Positions 51,705 through 59,999 of a stretch of DNA of 64,000 nt are shown here, one piece after another. Source of the stretch: JBQTII01 sp052387905. Lineage in GTDB: Bacteria; Actinomycetota; Actinomycetes; Sporichthyales; Sporichthyaceae. The stretch is from contig JBQTIR010000010.1 of assembly GCA_052387905.1 (NCBI GenBank), positions 62,001 through 126,000 on the forward strand. The letters run 5' to 3'. How positions within the stretch are numbered: position 1 is the stretch's first letter; the number at the start of each line of letters is the position of its first letter. The notes under the pieces are model-generated. The model was not told the DNA's origin, made no database searches, and saw only the letters and a program-made list of their open reading frames with translations. Position numbers and translations under genes: made by a program.

Positions 51705-53120
51705 GTGACGACCATCGACTACAGCGAGCGCATCCCGAACAACGTCGACCTGGCCTCCGACCGGCGCCTGCAACGCGCGCTGGAGTCCTGGCAGCCCAAG
51801 TTCCTCACCTGGTGGCAGGACATGGGTCCGACCCTGCCGGTGCAGGACGTCTACCTGCGCACCGCGATCGACGTCGGCCGCGAAGGCTGGGCGCACTTCG
51901 GCCACGTCGCGTTGCCCGAGTACCGGTGGGGCATCTTCCTGTCCGAGCGCAACCCCGACCGCACCATCGCCTTCGGTGAGGCCAAGGGAGCGCCGGTGTG
52001 GCAGCAGGTCCCCGGCGAGTACCGCGCCGAACTTCAGCGCCTGATCGTCATCCAGGGCGACACCGAGCCCGCCTCCGTCGAGCAGCAGCGACGGCTCGGC
52101 CTGACCGCGCCGTCGCTCTATGACCTGCGCAACCTGTTCCAGGTGAATGTCGAAGAGGGCCGCCACCTGTGGGCGATGGTCTATCTGCTGCACGCCTACT
52201 TCGGCCGCGAGGGCCGCGAGGAGGCGGAGTCGCTGCTGCTGCGTAACTCCGGGTCAGAAGACGCACCGCGGATTCTGGGGGCTTTCAACGAGGAAACCCC
52301 GGACTGGCTCTCGTTCTTCATGTTCACCTACTTCACCGATCGCGACGGCAAGTACCAGCTCGGGACGTTGAAGGAGAGCGCGTTCGACCCGCTCTCGCGC
52401 ACCTGCGAGTTCATGCTCAAGGAGGAGGCCCACCACATGATGGTGGGCACCACCGGCGTGGACCGCGTCGTCACCCGCACCGCGGAGATCATGCGCGAGT
52501 ACGACACCGACGACGTGCGCCCGCACGGCGGCATCCCGCTGGAGATCATCCAGAAGTACATCAACTTCCACTACAGCGTCTCCCTCGACCTGTTCGGCGG
52601 GGACACCTCGACGAATGTCGCGAACTACTACACCGCGGGTCTGAAGGGTCGTTGGCAGGAGGAGCGGCGCACCGATGATCATCGCCTCACCGATGCCTTC
52701 GCCCCGGTCCCGATGATCGAGAACGGGCGCGTGGTCTCGAATGATGTGTCGGCGCTGATCGGGCTCAACGTCGACCTGCGCAACGAGTACAGCGCCGACT
52801 GCTCCAACGGCGTCAAGCGCTGGAACTCGATCCTCGCCGACCATGGCATCGACCGCACCGTCGCGCTCCCGCACGTCGGCTTCAGCCGTGCCGTCGGCTC
52901 CTTCGCCGGACACAAGGTCAGCCCCACCGGTGACGTTCTCGACGAGGCCGCGTGGAAGGCGGGCGTCGATTCCTGGCTGCCGACGGCGGAGGACAAGGCC
53001 TACGTGGCCTCGCTGATGCGCCCGGTCTACGAGAGCGGCAAGATTGCCAGCTGGGTCGCCCCGCCGAAGGTCGGCATCAACGGCCACGATTTCGAGTTCG
53101 AGTACGTCCACCTGGCGTAA
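51705..53120 (+). CDS. boxB: Benzoyl-CoA 2,3-epoxidase oxygenase component (BoxB)
   Basis: 471 residues from GTG 51705. The diiron ligands known from Azoarcus BoxB appear with a one-residue shift: Glu121, Glu151 and His154 (NVEEGRH), Asp212 (YFTDRDG), Glu241 and His244 (KEEAHH). The tail HDFEFEYVHLA is typical. BoxB epoxidises benzoyl-CoA at C2-C3 with O2, needing electrons from a reductase (BoxA). No BoxA is in the window; a 7Fe ferredoxin gene lies two genes on. A CTATAG-core palindrome fills the gap to the next gene. Confidence 0.96.
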   Translation: MTTIDYSERIPNNVDLASDRRLQRALESWQPKFLTWWQDMGPTLPVQDVYLRTAIDVGREGWAHFGHVALPEYRWGIFLSERNPDRTIAFGEAKGAPVWQQVPGEYRAELQRLIVIQGDTEPASVEQQRRLGLTAPSLYDLRNLFQVNVEEGRHLWAMVYLLHAYFGREGREEAESLLLRNSGSEDAPRILGAFNEETPDWLSFFMFTYFTDRDGKYQLGTLKESAFDPLSRTCEFMLKEEAHHMMVGTTGVDRVVTRTAEIMREYDTDDVRPHGGIPLEIIQKYINFHYSVSLDLFGGDTSTNVANYYTAGLKGRWQEERRTDDHRLTDAFAPVPMIENGRVVSNDVSALIGLNVDLRNEYSADCSNGVKRWNSILADHGIDRTVALPHVGFSRAVGSFAGHKVSPTGDVLDEAAWKAGVDSWLPTAEDKAYVASLMRPVYESGKIASWVAPPKVGINGHDFEFEYVHLA

Positions 53121-53129
53121 GCCGCTTAT

Positions 53130-53169
53130 GTCAGCGAGAGCGCTCGCTATAGCGCGCGCTGTCGCTGAC
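53130..53169. repeat. CTATAG-core palindromic element, copy 2
   Basis: The core GCTATAGC (53146-53153) is flanked by 16-nt arms, 53130-53145 and 53154-53169, that pair at 14 of 16 positions (outermost GTCAGCGA / TCGCTGAC perfect). It lies between the boxB stop and the CoA-ligase start, within an operon. Arm sequence differs from copies 1 and 3, but complementarity and core are kept. Confidence 0.75.
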
Positions 53170-53194
53170 GCAACGGGCGAGTGGAGGGAATCCG

Positions 53195-54763
53195 ATGGCG
53201 GCTGCGGAGCTGTTCAACGCCTCGGCGTATCTGCTGGACCGTCAGCTCGACGCCGGTCGCGGGTCGCACCTTGCGGTGACCGGGCCCGGCGGACAGTGCA
53301 CGTACGCCGAATTGGCCGAGGTCGTCGCGCGGGCAGCGGCCGGGCTGACCGAACTCGGGTTGCGCCCGGAAGAGCGAATCGTGCTGTTCTGCTCGGACCG
53401 CGTCGAGATGCTCGCGACGTTTCTCGCCGCGCTACGGCTCGGTGCGATCCCGGTACCGGTGTCGACGATGTACCTCGACACCGAACTCGCCGAACTGCTG
53501 CACGACTCCCGCGCAGTCATGCTGCTCACCTCACCGGAGTTCGCCGGCACGGCCCGATCCGCGCTCACCCACGCCAGCTCGGTCGGGACGCTGATCGTCA
53601 CCGACGACGTCGAGGGCTGCGCGGATGACCCGGTGCCGGAGGTGTCCTGGTCGGTGCTGTGTGGCGGCGGACGCCGCGAGGCGGTGTTCGATTCTTGGGC
53701 CGAATCCCCGGCGTTTTGGCTCTACACCTCCGGAACGACGGGAACGCCGAAGGCAGCGATGCACCGACACGGCAGCATTCGCTACGTCGCCGAGACCTAC
53801 GGCGCCCGCGTCCTGGGCATCACGGCAGAGGACCGCACGCTGTCGGTCGCCAAGTTGTTCTTCGCCTACGGCTTGGGAAATTCCGCGTTGTTCCCGCTCT
53901 CGGCCGGGGCGACCACGGTGCTCGACCCGGTGCGCCCGACCCCCCAGAGCGTGGCCGCGCGGATCGCTGCGGACCGACCGACGCTGTTCTTCGGCGTCCC
54001 GACCTTCTACGCCGCGGTGCTCGCCGCGGACCTGCCCGCCGATACCTTCGCCGGGGTACGCCTGGCGACCTCGGCCGGGGAAGCGCTGCCCGCCGCGCTC
54101 TACCACCGTTTCACCGAACGGTTCGGCGTCGACATCATCGACGGCATCGGCTCCACCGAGGCGCTGCACATCTTCCTGTCCAACACCCCCGGCGCAGTGC
54201 GTCCGGGCACCACCGGCCGGGCGGTGCCCGGGTATGACCTGCGCCTCGTGGACGACGCCGACGCCGAGGTCCCCGCCGGTACCGCGGGCAACCTGCAGCT
54301 TCGGGGAGGCTCGCTGACGACTGGCTACTGGTGCCGCACCGACATCACCCGCGCAGCCTTCTCCGGAGAGTGGATGCGCACCGGGGACACCTACGTCGTC
54401 GACGAGGAGGGCTACTACACCTGCCTCGGGCGCTCCAACGACATGATCAAGGCAGGCGGCATCTGGGTCTCGCCGGCCGAGGTCGAGGCCGTCCTGCTCA
54501 AGCACGACTCCGTCGTCCAAGCCGCGGTGGTGGCCGTGCCCGACGAGACTGGCCTGGACAAGCCGGTGGCCTGCGTGGTGGCCGCACCAGGGGCAACCAT
54601 TGACGCGGCCGCCCTGATCGAGGCCTGCCGTGCGGAGCTCGCGGCCTTCAAACGACCGCGTCATGTGCTGGAGTTCGACACCCTGCCGACGACCGCCACG
54701 GGCAAGCTGCGACGCTTCGCGGTACGCGACGAAGCGCTCAGTCGTCTGAAGGGAACCAGCTAG
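53195..54763 (+). CDS. Benzoate-CoA ligase family protein
   Basis: 522 residues of the ANL superfamily. Motifs: LYTSGTTGTPKAAMH (P-loop), FFAYGLGNSALFPLSAGA, DGIGSTEALHIFLSNTPGAVRPGTTG (A5 region typical of benzoate-CoA ligases), RTGDTYVVDEEGYYTCLGRSNDMIKAGGIWVSP and TTATGKLRRF (catalytic Lys). It turns benzoate, ATP and CoA into benzoyl-CoA, AMP and PPi, feeding BoxB. GGAGGGAA lies upstream of the ATG. Its TAG stop shares one base with the GTG start of the ferredoxin gene. Hydroxy- or halobenzoates could also be accepted. Confidence 0.93.
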   Translation: MAAAELFNASAYLLDRQLDAGRGSHLAVTGPGGQCTYAELAEVVARAAAGLTELGLRPEERIVLFCSDRVEMLATFLAALRLGAIPVPVSTMYLDTELAELLHDSRAVMLLTSPEFAGTARSALTHASSVGTLIVTDDVEGCADDPVPEVSWSVLCGGGRREAVFDSWAESPAFWLYTSGTTGTPKAAMHRHGSIRYVAETYGARVLGITAEDRTLSVAKLFFAYGLGNSALFPLSAGATTVLDPVRPTPQSVAARIAADRPTLFFGVPTFYAAVLAADLPADTFAGVRLATSAGEALPAALYHRFTERFGVDIIDGIGSTEALHIFLSNTPGAVRPGTTGRAVPGYDLRLVDDADAEVPAGTAGNLQLRGGSLTTGYWCRTDITRAAFSGEWMRTGDTYVVDEEGYYTCLGRSNDMIKAGGIWVSPAEVEAVLLKHDSVVQAAVVAVPDETGLDKPVACVVAAPGATIDAAALIEACRAELAAFKRPRHVLEFDTLPTTATGKLRRFAVRDEALSRLKGTS

Positions 54764-55098
54764 TGCCGTACGTGATTGCCGAAGCCTGCCTGGACGTCAT
54801 GGACAAGGCCTGCATCGAGGAGTGCCCGGTCGACTGCATCTACACCGGCGAGCGCAAGCTCTACATCAATCCGCAGGAATGCATCGACTGTGGCGCTTGT
54901 GAGCCGGTCTGCCCGGTCGAGGCGATCAGCGAGGACCGGCGGGCCGACAGCGACGAGCACGTCGAGGATGCCAAGCGGTTCTTCTACGAGATCCTTCCCG
55001 GGCGCGATGCCCCGATCGGGAATCCGGGCGGGTCGCACAGCAGTGGAGACATCGGAGTGGACACCGAGTTCGTCGCCGGCCTGCCCCAAAACGGCTGA
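54763..55098 (+). CDS. 7Fe-type ferredoxin
   Basis: 111 residues from GTG 54763. Cluster ligands: Cys9, Cys17, Cys21, Cys25 and Cys40, Cys43, Cys46, Cys50, the FdxA pattern for one [3Fe-4S] and one [4Fe-4S] cluster (EECPVDCIYTGER; CIDCGACEPVCPVEAI). The C-terminal half is an acidic tail (DEHVEDAKRFFYE). Its place in the box operon and the absence of boxA suggest it carries electrons to BoxB; the reductase would have to be encoded elsewhere. It may also serve AOR. These roles are inferred. Confidence 0.92.
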   Translation: MPYVIAEACLDVMDKACIEECPVDCIYTGERKLYINPQECIDCGACEPVCPVEAISEDRRADSDEHVEDAKRFFYEILPGRDAPIGNPGGSHSSGDIGVDTEFVAGLPQNG

Positions 55099-55113
55099 TG
55101 CGGACGACCGAGC

Positions 55114-55986
55114 ATGCTTGACGGACGCTTGCTCATCGATGCGCACGTGCACGCGCCGCGCCTGACCACGCTGCGTCCGGCCTGGCGCGAGTGGGCAGCG
55201 GAATTCGGCGCGAAACTTCCCTGGCCCGACCTCTTCGATGCGGACGGCGCACCGATCCCGGAACTGATGGATGCTCACTTTGCGGCGGACGGCGTGGACG
55301 CGGTCCTGTTGTTCCCGGAGTACAGTCCGAAGGCCACCGGCCTGCAGCCGATCGAAGACTACCTGCCGCTGGTGAGGCACAACCCGCGCCGGTTCCGGCT
55401 GATGGCCAACATCAATCCGCATCTGCACTTCCCGCCCGGCGACGAGGTGGCTCGGCAGGTCGCCCTCGGTGCGGTCGGTCTCAAGCTGCACCCCGTGCAC
55501 GCCGGGTTCGCGGTCTGCGACACCGCGCTCTATCCCGCCTACCAGGTCTGCCGCGAGGCGGGGATCCCCGTCGTCATCCACTGCGGGACCTCGACCTTCC
55601 CCGGGAGCAACACCAAGTACGCCGATCCCGAACTGCTCGACGATGTGCTGCGCGATTTCCCCGACGTGCAGTTCGTGCTGGCGCACGGGGGTCGCGGGTG
55701 GTGGTACGACGCCGCCGCGTTCCTGGCCCTGTCCCGGGACAACGTGTGGATCGAATTGTCAGGTCTGCCGCCGCGCCGGCTGGGGGAGTACTACGCCAAG
55801 TTCGACCTCGCGCGCCTGGCTCGCAAGTTCATCTTCGGTACCGACTGGCCTGGAATGCCCGGGGTGGCCAAGAACGCCCGCGCGATCGCGGACCTGGGCT
55901 GGGACTCCGCGACGGTCGCGAATGTCTGGGCCGGTAATGCGATGCGGGTCTATCCCGCCCTGGCCGACCTGAAAGAGGGGATCTGA
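55114..55986 (+). CDS. Amidohydrolase-family protein
   Basis: 290 residues of the amidohydrolase_2 (ACMSD-like) TIM barrel. Metal-ligand candidates are LLIDAHVHAP (H-x-H, residues ~8-13), GLKLHPVHAGF, IHCGTS, LAHGGRGWW and the late FGTDWPG Asp. Such proteins are hydrolases or decarboxylases of carboxylated ring compounds. It lies in the box operon and its stop overlaps the next start by one base. A hydrolytic or decarboxylating side step in aromatic breakdown is possible, but no substrate can be read. Confidence 0.82.
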   Translation: MLDGRLLIDAHVHAPRLTTLRPAWREWAAEFGAKLPWPDLFDADGAPIPELMDAHFAADGVDAVLLFPEYSPKATGLQPIEDYLPLVRHNPRRFRLMANINPHLHFPPGDEVARQVALGAVGLKLHPVHAGFAVCDTALYPAYQVCREAGIPVVIHCGTSTFPGSNTKYADPELLDDVLRDFPDVQFVLAHGGRGWWYDAAAFLALSRDNVWIELSGLPPRRLGEYYAKFDLARLARKFIFGTDWPGMPGVAKNARAIADLGWDSATVANVWAGNAMRVYPALADLKEGI

Positions 55987-56513
55987 TGGCGATCTACGCC
56001 CTCGGCGACGTCGAACCGAGCATCGACCCGACCGCCTACGTGCATCCGGAGGCGGTCGTCATCGGGGACGTCACGTTGGGGCCGCAGGCCTCGGTGTGGC
56101 CCGGCGCCGTACTGCGCGGCGACGACGGCCGCATCGTGATCGGCGCGCGTACCTCGATCCAGGACGGCTCGATCGTGCACACCACCGAGCGCTGGCCCAC
56201 GATCGTGGGCGCGGACTGCGTGGTCGGGCACCTCGTCCACCTGGAGGGCTGCGCGATCGCCGACCGGGTGCTGATCGGGTCCGGGTCGATCGTGATGAAT
56301 CGTGCGGTCGTGGAGCGGGAGGCGATCGTCGGGGCGGCAGCCCTCGTCGCCGAGGACATGGTGGTGCCGAGCGGACACATGGCCCTCGGCGTGCCGGCCA
56401 AGCTGCGGGCCCTGCCGCCGGACTCACCGATCGAGGCCTGGATCGACTACGCCGTGGCGTTCTATGTGGAGAACGCCGCCCGCTTCGCCAAGGAACTGCG
56501 TCGCATCTGCTGA
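55986..56513 (+). CDS. Gamma-carbonic-anhydrase-like hexapeptide protein (PaaY-like)
   Basis: 175 residues with left-handed beta-helix repeats (VVIGDVTLGPQASVWPGAVLRGD...IGARTSIQDGSIVHT...IVGADCVVGHLVHLEGCAIADRVLIGSGSIV). His residues in IVHTTERW, VGHLVH and near are placed like the zinc ligands of gamma carbonic anhydrases, so a trimer with intersubunit metal is expected. PaaY homologues in phenylacetate clusters act as thioesterases protecting against toxic CoA intermediates, a role that would suit this operon. CO2 hydration is the alternative. Confidence 0.85.
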   Translation: MAIYALGDVEPSIDPTAYVHPEAVVIGDVTLGPQASVWPGAVLRGDDGRIVIGARTSIQDGSIVHTTERWPTIVGADCVVGHLVHLEGCAIADRVLIGSGSIVMNRAVVEREAIVGAAALVAEDMVVPSGHMALGVPAKLRALPPDSPIEAWIDYAVAFYVENAARFAKELRRIC

Positions 56514-56543
56514 ACCTGCCCGACCGCCGCGAAAGGACTACCC

Positions 56544-57110
56544 ATGACTGCGCAGGAGATGCCCCCGGCGAAGGTCGGGGTGCCCGCCGCCGAGCTTTCC
56601 GATGCCGACCTCGCCCAGCAGGGCAATCAGGCTCACGCCACCCGCAACTGGGTGTTCCTGCACGGGACCGCCGAGCAGTTCCGTCGGCACACCGAGCGGA
56701 TGCTGGAGTTGGAGCAGGAGTACCTGCGCCGACACCCCAAGCGCACCTGGCAGGGCTCCGGTGGCGCCGAGGGGGAGACCAGCCTGGCCGAGCTGGACAC
56801 CCTCGCGCAGATTCGCCACCTCACCCGGACGTACGCGGCAGCCGTGGAGAGCCTGCTCAGCCGAGGCGCGCCGGGCCTGCCGCAACCGGACTCGATGCCC
56901 GCCGACCCTTCGGCCCGGATCGACGACCTGCTGCGCCGCTACGCCGACGCCGGTGGCCGCCTGCACAAGCTCGAAGCCCACCAGGCGGCCCGGGAGATCG
57001 GCGTCCCCCCGGCCGCCGTCGCCTCGCTGTTCAAGGGCCCGGCCCCATGGCTGGAGACCGACGGGGAGTACCGCGCGTTGACCGCCGCGGGTCGGGCGCG
57101 CGTCGGCTGA
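56544..57110 (+). CDS. DUF6158-like protein
   Basis: 188 residues, soluble and helix-rich. The LSDADLAQQGNQAHATRNWV...LHGTAEQFRRHTERMLELEQ and YLRRHPKRTW segments match my memory of DUF6158 proteins of actinobacteria. Residues ~125-180 form a second helical region with YADAGGRLHKLEAH. Its function is unknown. It is co-directional with the box genes (30 nt after the preceding stop), followed by the KtrB gene. Confidence 0.65.
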   Translation: MTAQEMPPAKVGVPAAELSDADLAQQGNQAHATRNWVFLHGTAEQFRRHTERMLELEQEYLRRHPKRTWQGSGGAEGETSLAELDTLAQIRHLTRTYAAAVESLLSRGAPGLPQPDSMPADPSARIDDLLRRYADAGGRLHKLEAHQAAREIGVPPAAVASLFKGPAPWLETDGEYRALTAAGRARVG

Positions 57111-57133
57111 TCCCGACCAGGCAGGATGCACGC

Positions 57134-58522
57134 GTGTCGTTCTCCTCAGGCTCGCCGGCGGGCCAGCGCAAGGTCCGCCGCGAGGGCCGGGTGCGGGAGC
57201 GGTTGGCGCACCCCGCGCGGATCATCGCGACCGCCTTCGCTGTCCTGGTCCTGACCGGCACCGCACTGCTGATGCTGCCCTTTGCCACGACGGACGGCGA
57301 GGCGCCCCACGTCATCGATGCCCTGTTCACCGCGACGTCGGCGGCCTGTGTGACCGGTCTGGCGATCGTGGACACCGGCGGGCACTGGTCGCCCTTCGGT
57401 GAGGTCGTGATCCTGGTCCTGATGCAGGTCGGCGGTCTGGGAATCATGACTCTGGCGACCCTGGTCGCGCTCGTGGTCTCCCGGCGGATGGGCCTGCGTC
57501 ACCGGTTGCTGATCCAGGCCGAGACCAAGGCGCTCAATCTGGCTGATCTGCGCCGGATCCTGCGGGCGATCGTCACTTTCAGTCTCGGCACCGAAGCGGT
57601 GGTCGCGACGATCCTCACCCTGCGCTTCGCGCTCGGTCACGACTACGCCTGGGGTCGGGCGATCTACCACGGGATCTTCCATGCCGTGGCAGCCTTCAAC
57701 AACGGCGGCCTCGCCCTGTACCCCGATTCGATGTCAGGCTTCGTCGACGACCCGATCGTGAGCACGACGATCTCGTTGGCGGTGCTGCTCGGCGGCATCG
57801 GCTATCTGGTGGTCTTCGAGCTCACGCGGAACTGGCGCAGGCCCCGCGAATGGTCGGTGCTCACCAAGCTCACCCTCGGGGTCTCGGCCGTGCTCCTCGT
57901 CGGCGGCACCGCCGCGCTCACGATCGCGGAGTGGTCCAACCCGGCGACCTTCGGCCCGCTCAGCATCGGGGACAAGCTCTCGGCCGGCTTCTTCGCTGCG
58001 GTGATGCCGCGTTCGGGTGGGCTCAACAGTGTGCCGACCGGGGAGATGACGGAGGAGAGTCTGCTCACCCAGACCATTCTGATGTTCATCGGCGGCGGCA
58101 GTGCCAGCACAGCGGGCGGCATCAAAGTCACCACGTTCGGCCTGTTGGCCTTCGTGATCTGGGCCGAGATGCGCGGGGAGACCCGGGTGCACGTCGGGCG
58201 TCGTCAGATCGCCGAGGCAAATCAGCGCCAGGCGCTCGCGATCGCCCTGATGAGCATCGGCATCGTGATGAGTGCGGCATTGGCGCTGCTGCACATGACG
58301 GACTTCACGGCGGAGCGCGTGCTGTTCGAGGTCACGTCGGCCTTCGGTACCGTCGGGTTGTCCACCGGGATCACCGCGGACCTCGGTCGCGACGGTCACG
58401 TGCTCCTGGTGGTGTTGATGTTCATCGGCCGGATCGGGCCGTTGACGCTCGCGTCCGCGCTGGCGCTGCGCGAACGCGACCGGCGTTTCGAACTCCCGGA
58501 GGAGAGAACCATCGTTGGCTGA
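57134..58522 (+). CDS. TrkH/KtrB-family potassium transporter
   Basis: 462 residues from GTG 57134 with AGGA upstream; the frame is open long before this but overlaps other genes. It shows the four repeated pore loops of Trk/Ktr proteins: TATSAACVTGLAIVDTG, AVAAFNNGGLALYP, AAVMPRSGGLNSVPTG and VTSAFGTVGLSTGIT, each with the filter glycine, between membrane helices. It is a K+ (or Na+-coupled K+) uptake channel at the inner membrane. The next gene, overlapping by 8 bp, encodes the KtrA-type regulatory subunit. Confidence 0.93.
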   Translation: MSFSSGSPAGQRKVRREGRVRERLAHPARIIATAFAVLVLTGTALLMLPFATTDGEAPHVIDALFTATSAACVTGLAIVDTGGHWSPFGEVVILVLMQVGGLGIMTLATLVALVVSRRMGLRHRLLIQAETKALNLADLRRILRAIVTFSLGTEAVVATILTLRFALGHDYAWGRAIYHGIFHAVAAFNNGGLALYPDSMSGFVDDPIVSTTISLAVLLGGIGYLVVFELTRNWRRPREWSVLTKLTLGVSAVLLVGGTAALTIAEWSNPATFGPLSIGDKLSAGFFAAVMPRSGGLNSVPTGEMTEESLLTQTILMFIGGGSASTAGGIKVTTFGLLAFVIWAEMRGETRVHVGRRQIAEANQRQALAIALMSIGIVMSAALALLHMTDFTAERVLFEVTSAFGTVGLSTGITADLGRDGHVLLVVLMFIGRIGPLTLASALALRERDRRFELPEERTIVG

Positions 58523-59183
58523 CCGTAAGAACGAGGCCGTTGTCGTCGTGGGGCTCGGTCGTTTCGGCAGCGCATTGGCGCTCGAGCTGGAGCGCGAGGG
58601 AACTCAGGTGCTCGCGATCGACTCTCGTCGCGAGACCGTGCAGAAGATGGCCGGCAAGCTCACCCACGTCGTGACCGCGGACTCCACCGACTTGGAGGCG
58701 CTGCGTGAGCTCGGCATCTCGGAGTTCCGCCGCGCGGTGGTCGCGATCGGCGCCGACATGCAGGCCAGCATCCTCACGACCTCGTTGCTGGTGGAGCTGG
58801 AGATCCCCGATATCTGGGCGAAGGCGATGACCGAGCAACACGGCCGGATTCTGCGCCGGGTCGGCGCGCACCACGTCGTCTTCCCCGAGCATGAGATGGG
58901 GGAGCGGGTCGCGCACACCGTGCAAGGCCGGATGCTGGACTACATCCACATGGATTCGGACTTCGCGATGGTCAAGGCGGTCGCGCCGGCATCGCTGGTC
59001 GGCGTCGCGCTCAAGGACTCCCCGCTGCGCAAGAAGTACTCGATCACCGTGGTCGCGGTGCGCCATGCCGATTCCGAGGACTTCGCCTACGCGACGGCGG
59101 AGACCAACCTGCGGGCAGGGGACGTCATCTACGTCTTCGGTCGGATCGAGCAGATCGAGCGGTTCAGCGCAGATCTGAGCTGA
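58515..59183 (+). CDS. TrkA/KtrA-family potassium uptake regulator
   Basis: 222 residues from TTG 58515; GGAGGAGAG lies before it and its start overlaps the KtrB stop. The N-terminal RCK-N Rossmann motif is VVVGLGRFGSALALELEREG with the acidic residue in LAIDSRRE; TADSTDLEALRELGI continues the fold. The C-terminal TrkA_C domain starts near residue 140 (VAPASLVGVALKDSPLRKKY). The ring-forming subunit gates the membrane partner in response to nucleotides. The 3' end overlaps the convergent TetR gene by 20 bp. Confidence 0.93.
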   Translation: MADRKNEAVVVVGLGRFGSALALELEREGTQVLAIDSRRETVQKMAGKLTHVVTADSTDLEALRELGISEFRRAVVAIGADMQASILTTSLLVELEIPDIWAKAMTEQHGRILRRVGAHHVVFPEHEMGERVAHTVQGRMLDYIHMDSDFAMVKAVAPASLVGVALKDSPLRKKYSITVVAVRHADSEDFAYATAETNLRAGDVIYVFGRIEQIERFSADLS

Positions 59184-59862
59184 TGCCAGCTTCGGTGCCC
59201 TCGACCGGGTTCGACGCGGTGGCCGGTCGGGCCAACCGCTCCGCGACGCCTGCCGGGTCGGTGGCGCTGATCTCCTGACCGAGGAACAGATCCCGGATCG
59301 CGTCGGCGAGTTGCGCCGAGTCGTCGGGGTCGGGGTCGACCTCGTGCAGCAGACCGAGCCCGAGGGCGAGGGCGACGAAAGCCCTGGCCTGCCGGTCGGT
59401 GGCCGGTGCGCCGACCGCACGCAGGCCCGCCTGGGACGCTGCGCGGTAGGCCGCCAGCGCCTCGCGGACCGGTGCCGCAAGTTCGGGGGAGCGCGGGGCG
59501 TTGATCAGGACCTCGTAGAACGCCATCCGGCGGGGGGTGTCCAGTTCCACGATCGTCTGGGCATACCAGGCGGCGATGTCGGCCGGGGTCAGCGCCCCGG
59601 TGAGCGGGCCGGGATCCAGGGTCATGGCCGCGGTCCGTTGCCCGACGAAGCGGGCCAGGGCCTCGACGATCAGGTCGGCGATCGAGTCGAAGTAGTAGCT
59701 CGCGGTGGCCAGCGGTACGCCGGCCCTCTCAGTAACGCTGCGGTGCGTCGTGCCGGCCAGACCCGCCGTGCCGACCACCTCGACGGCGGCGTCGAGCAGA
59801 GCGTCGCGACGGGGTCGGGCGCGGGCAGGTGTCCGGCTGGTGGATCGCAGGGCCGCGGGCAT
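59164..59862 (-). CDS. TetR-family transcriptional regulator
   Basis: 232 residues from ATG 59862; an in-frame TTG at 59880 would add six residues. The N-terminal helix-turn-helix is ALLDAAVEVVGTAGLAGTTH then SVTERAGVPLATASYYFDSI (about residues 21-60). The C-terminal ligand domain is unassigned (MTLDPGPLTGALTPADIAAWYAQ). Its own regulation is probably through the AT-rich divergent gap to the lipase gene (59870-59920). Whether it controls the lipases, potassium genes or the paa operator at 62215 cannot be said. Confidence 0.88.
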   Translation of the reverse strand: MPAALRSTSRTPARARPRRDALLDAAVEVVGTAGLAGTTHRSVTERAGVPLATASYYFDSIADLIVEALARFVGQRTAAMTLDPGPLTGALTPADIAAWYAQTIVELDTPRRMAFYEVLINAPRSPELAAPVREALAAYRAASQAGLRAVGAPATDRQARAFVALALGLGLLHEVDPDPDDSAQLADAIRDLFLGQEISATDPAGVAERLARPATASNPVEGTEAGISSDLR

Positions 59863-59999
59863 GCCGTCATTCTTGCACAAAAAACCTGGAAGAGCTTCTA
59901 GTATTTCTTCGGGGGTGGTGCTTGAGTAAGGACATGTCCGGATCCGCAGCGGGTGCGTTCCGGCTCAGGCACACTCACCGCATCGGAAGGGGATCTCCC

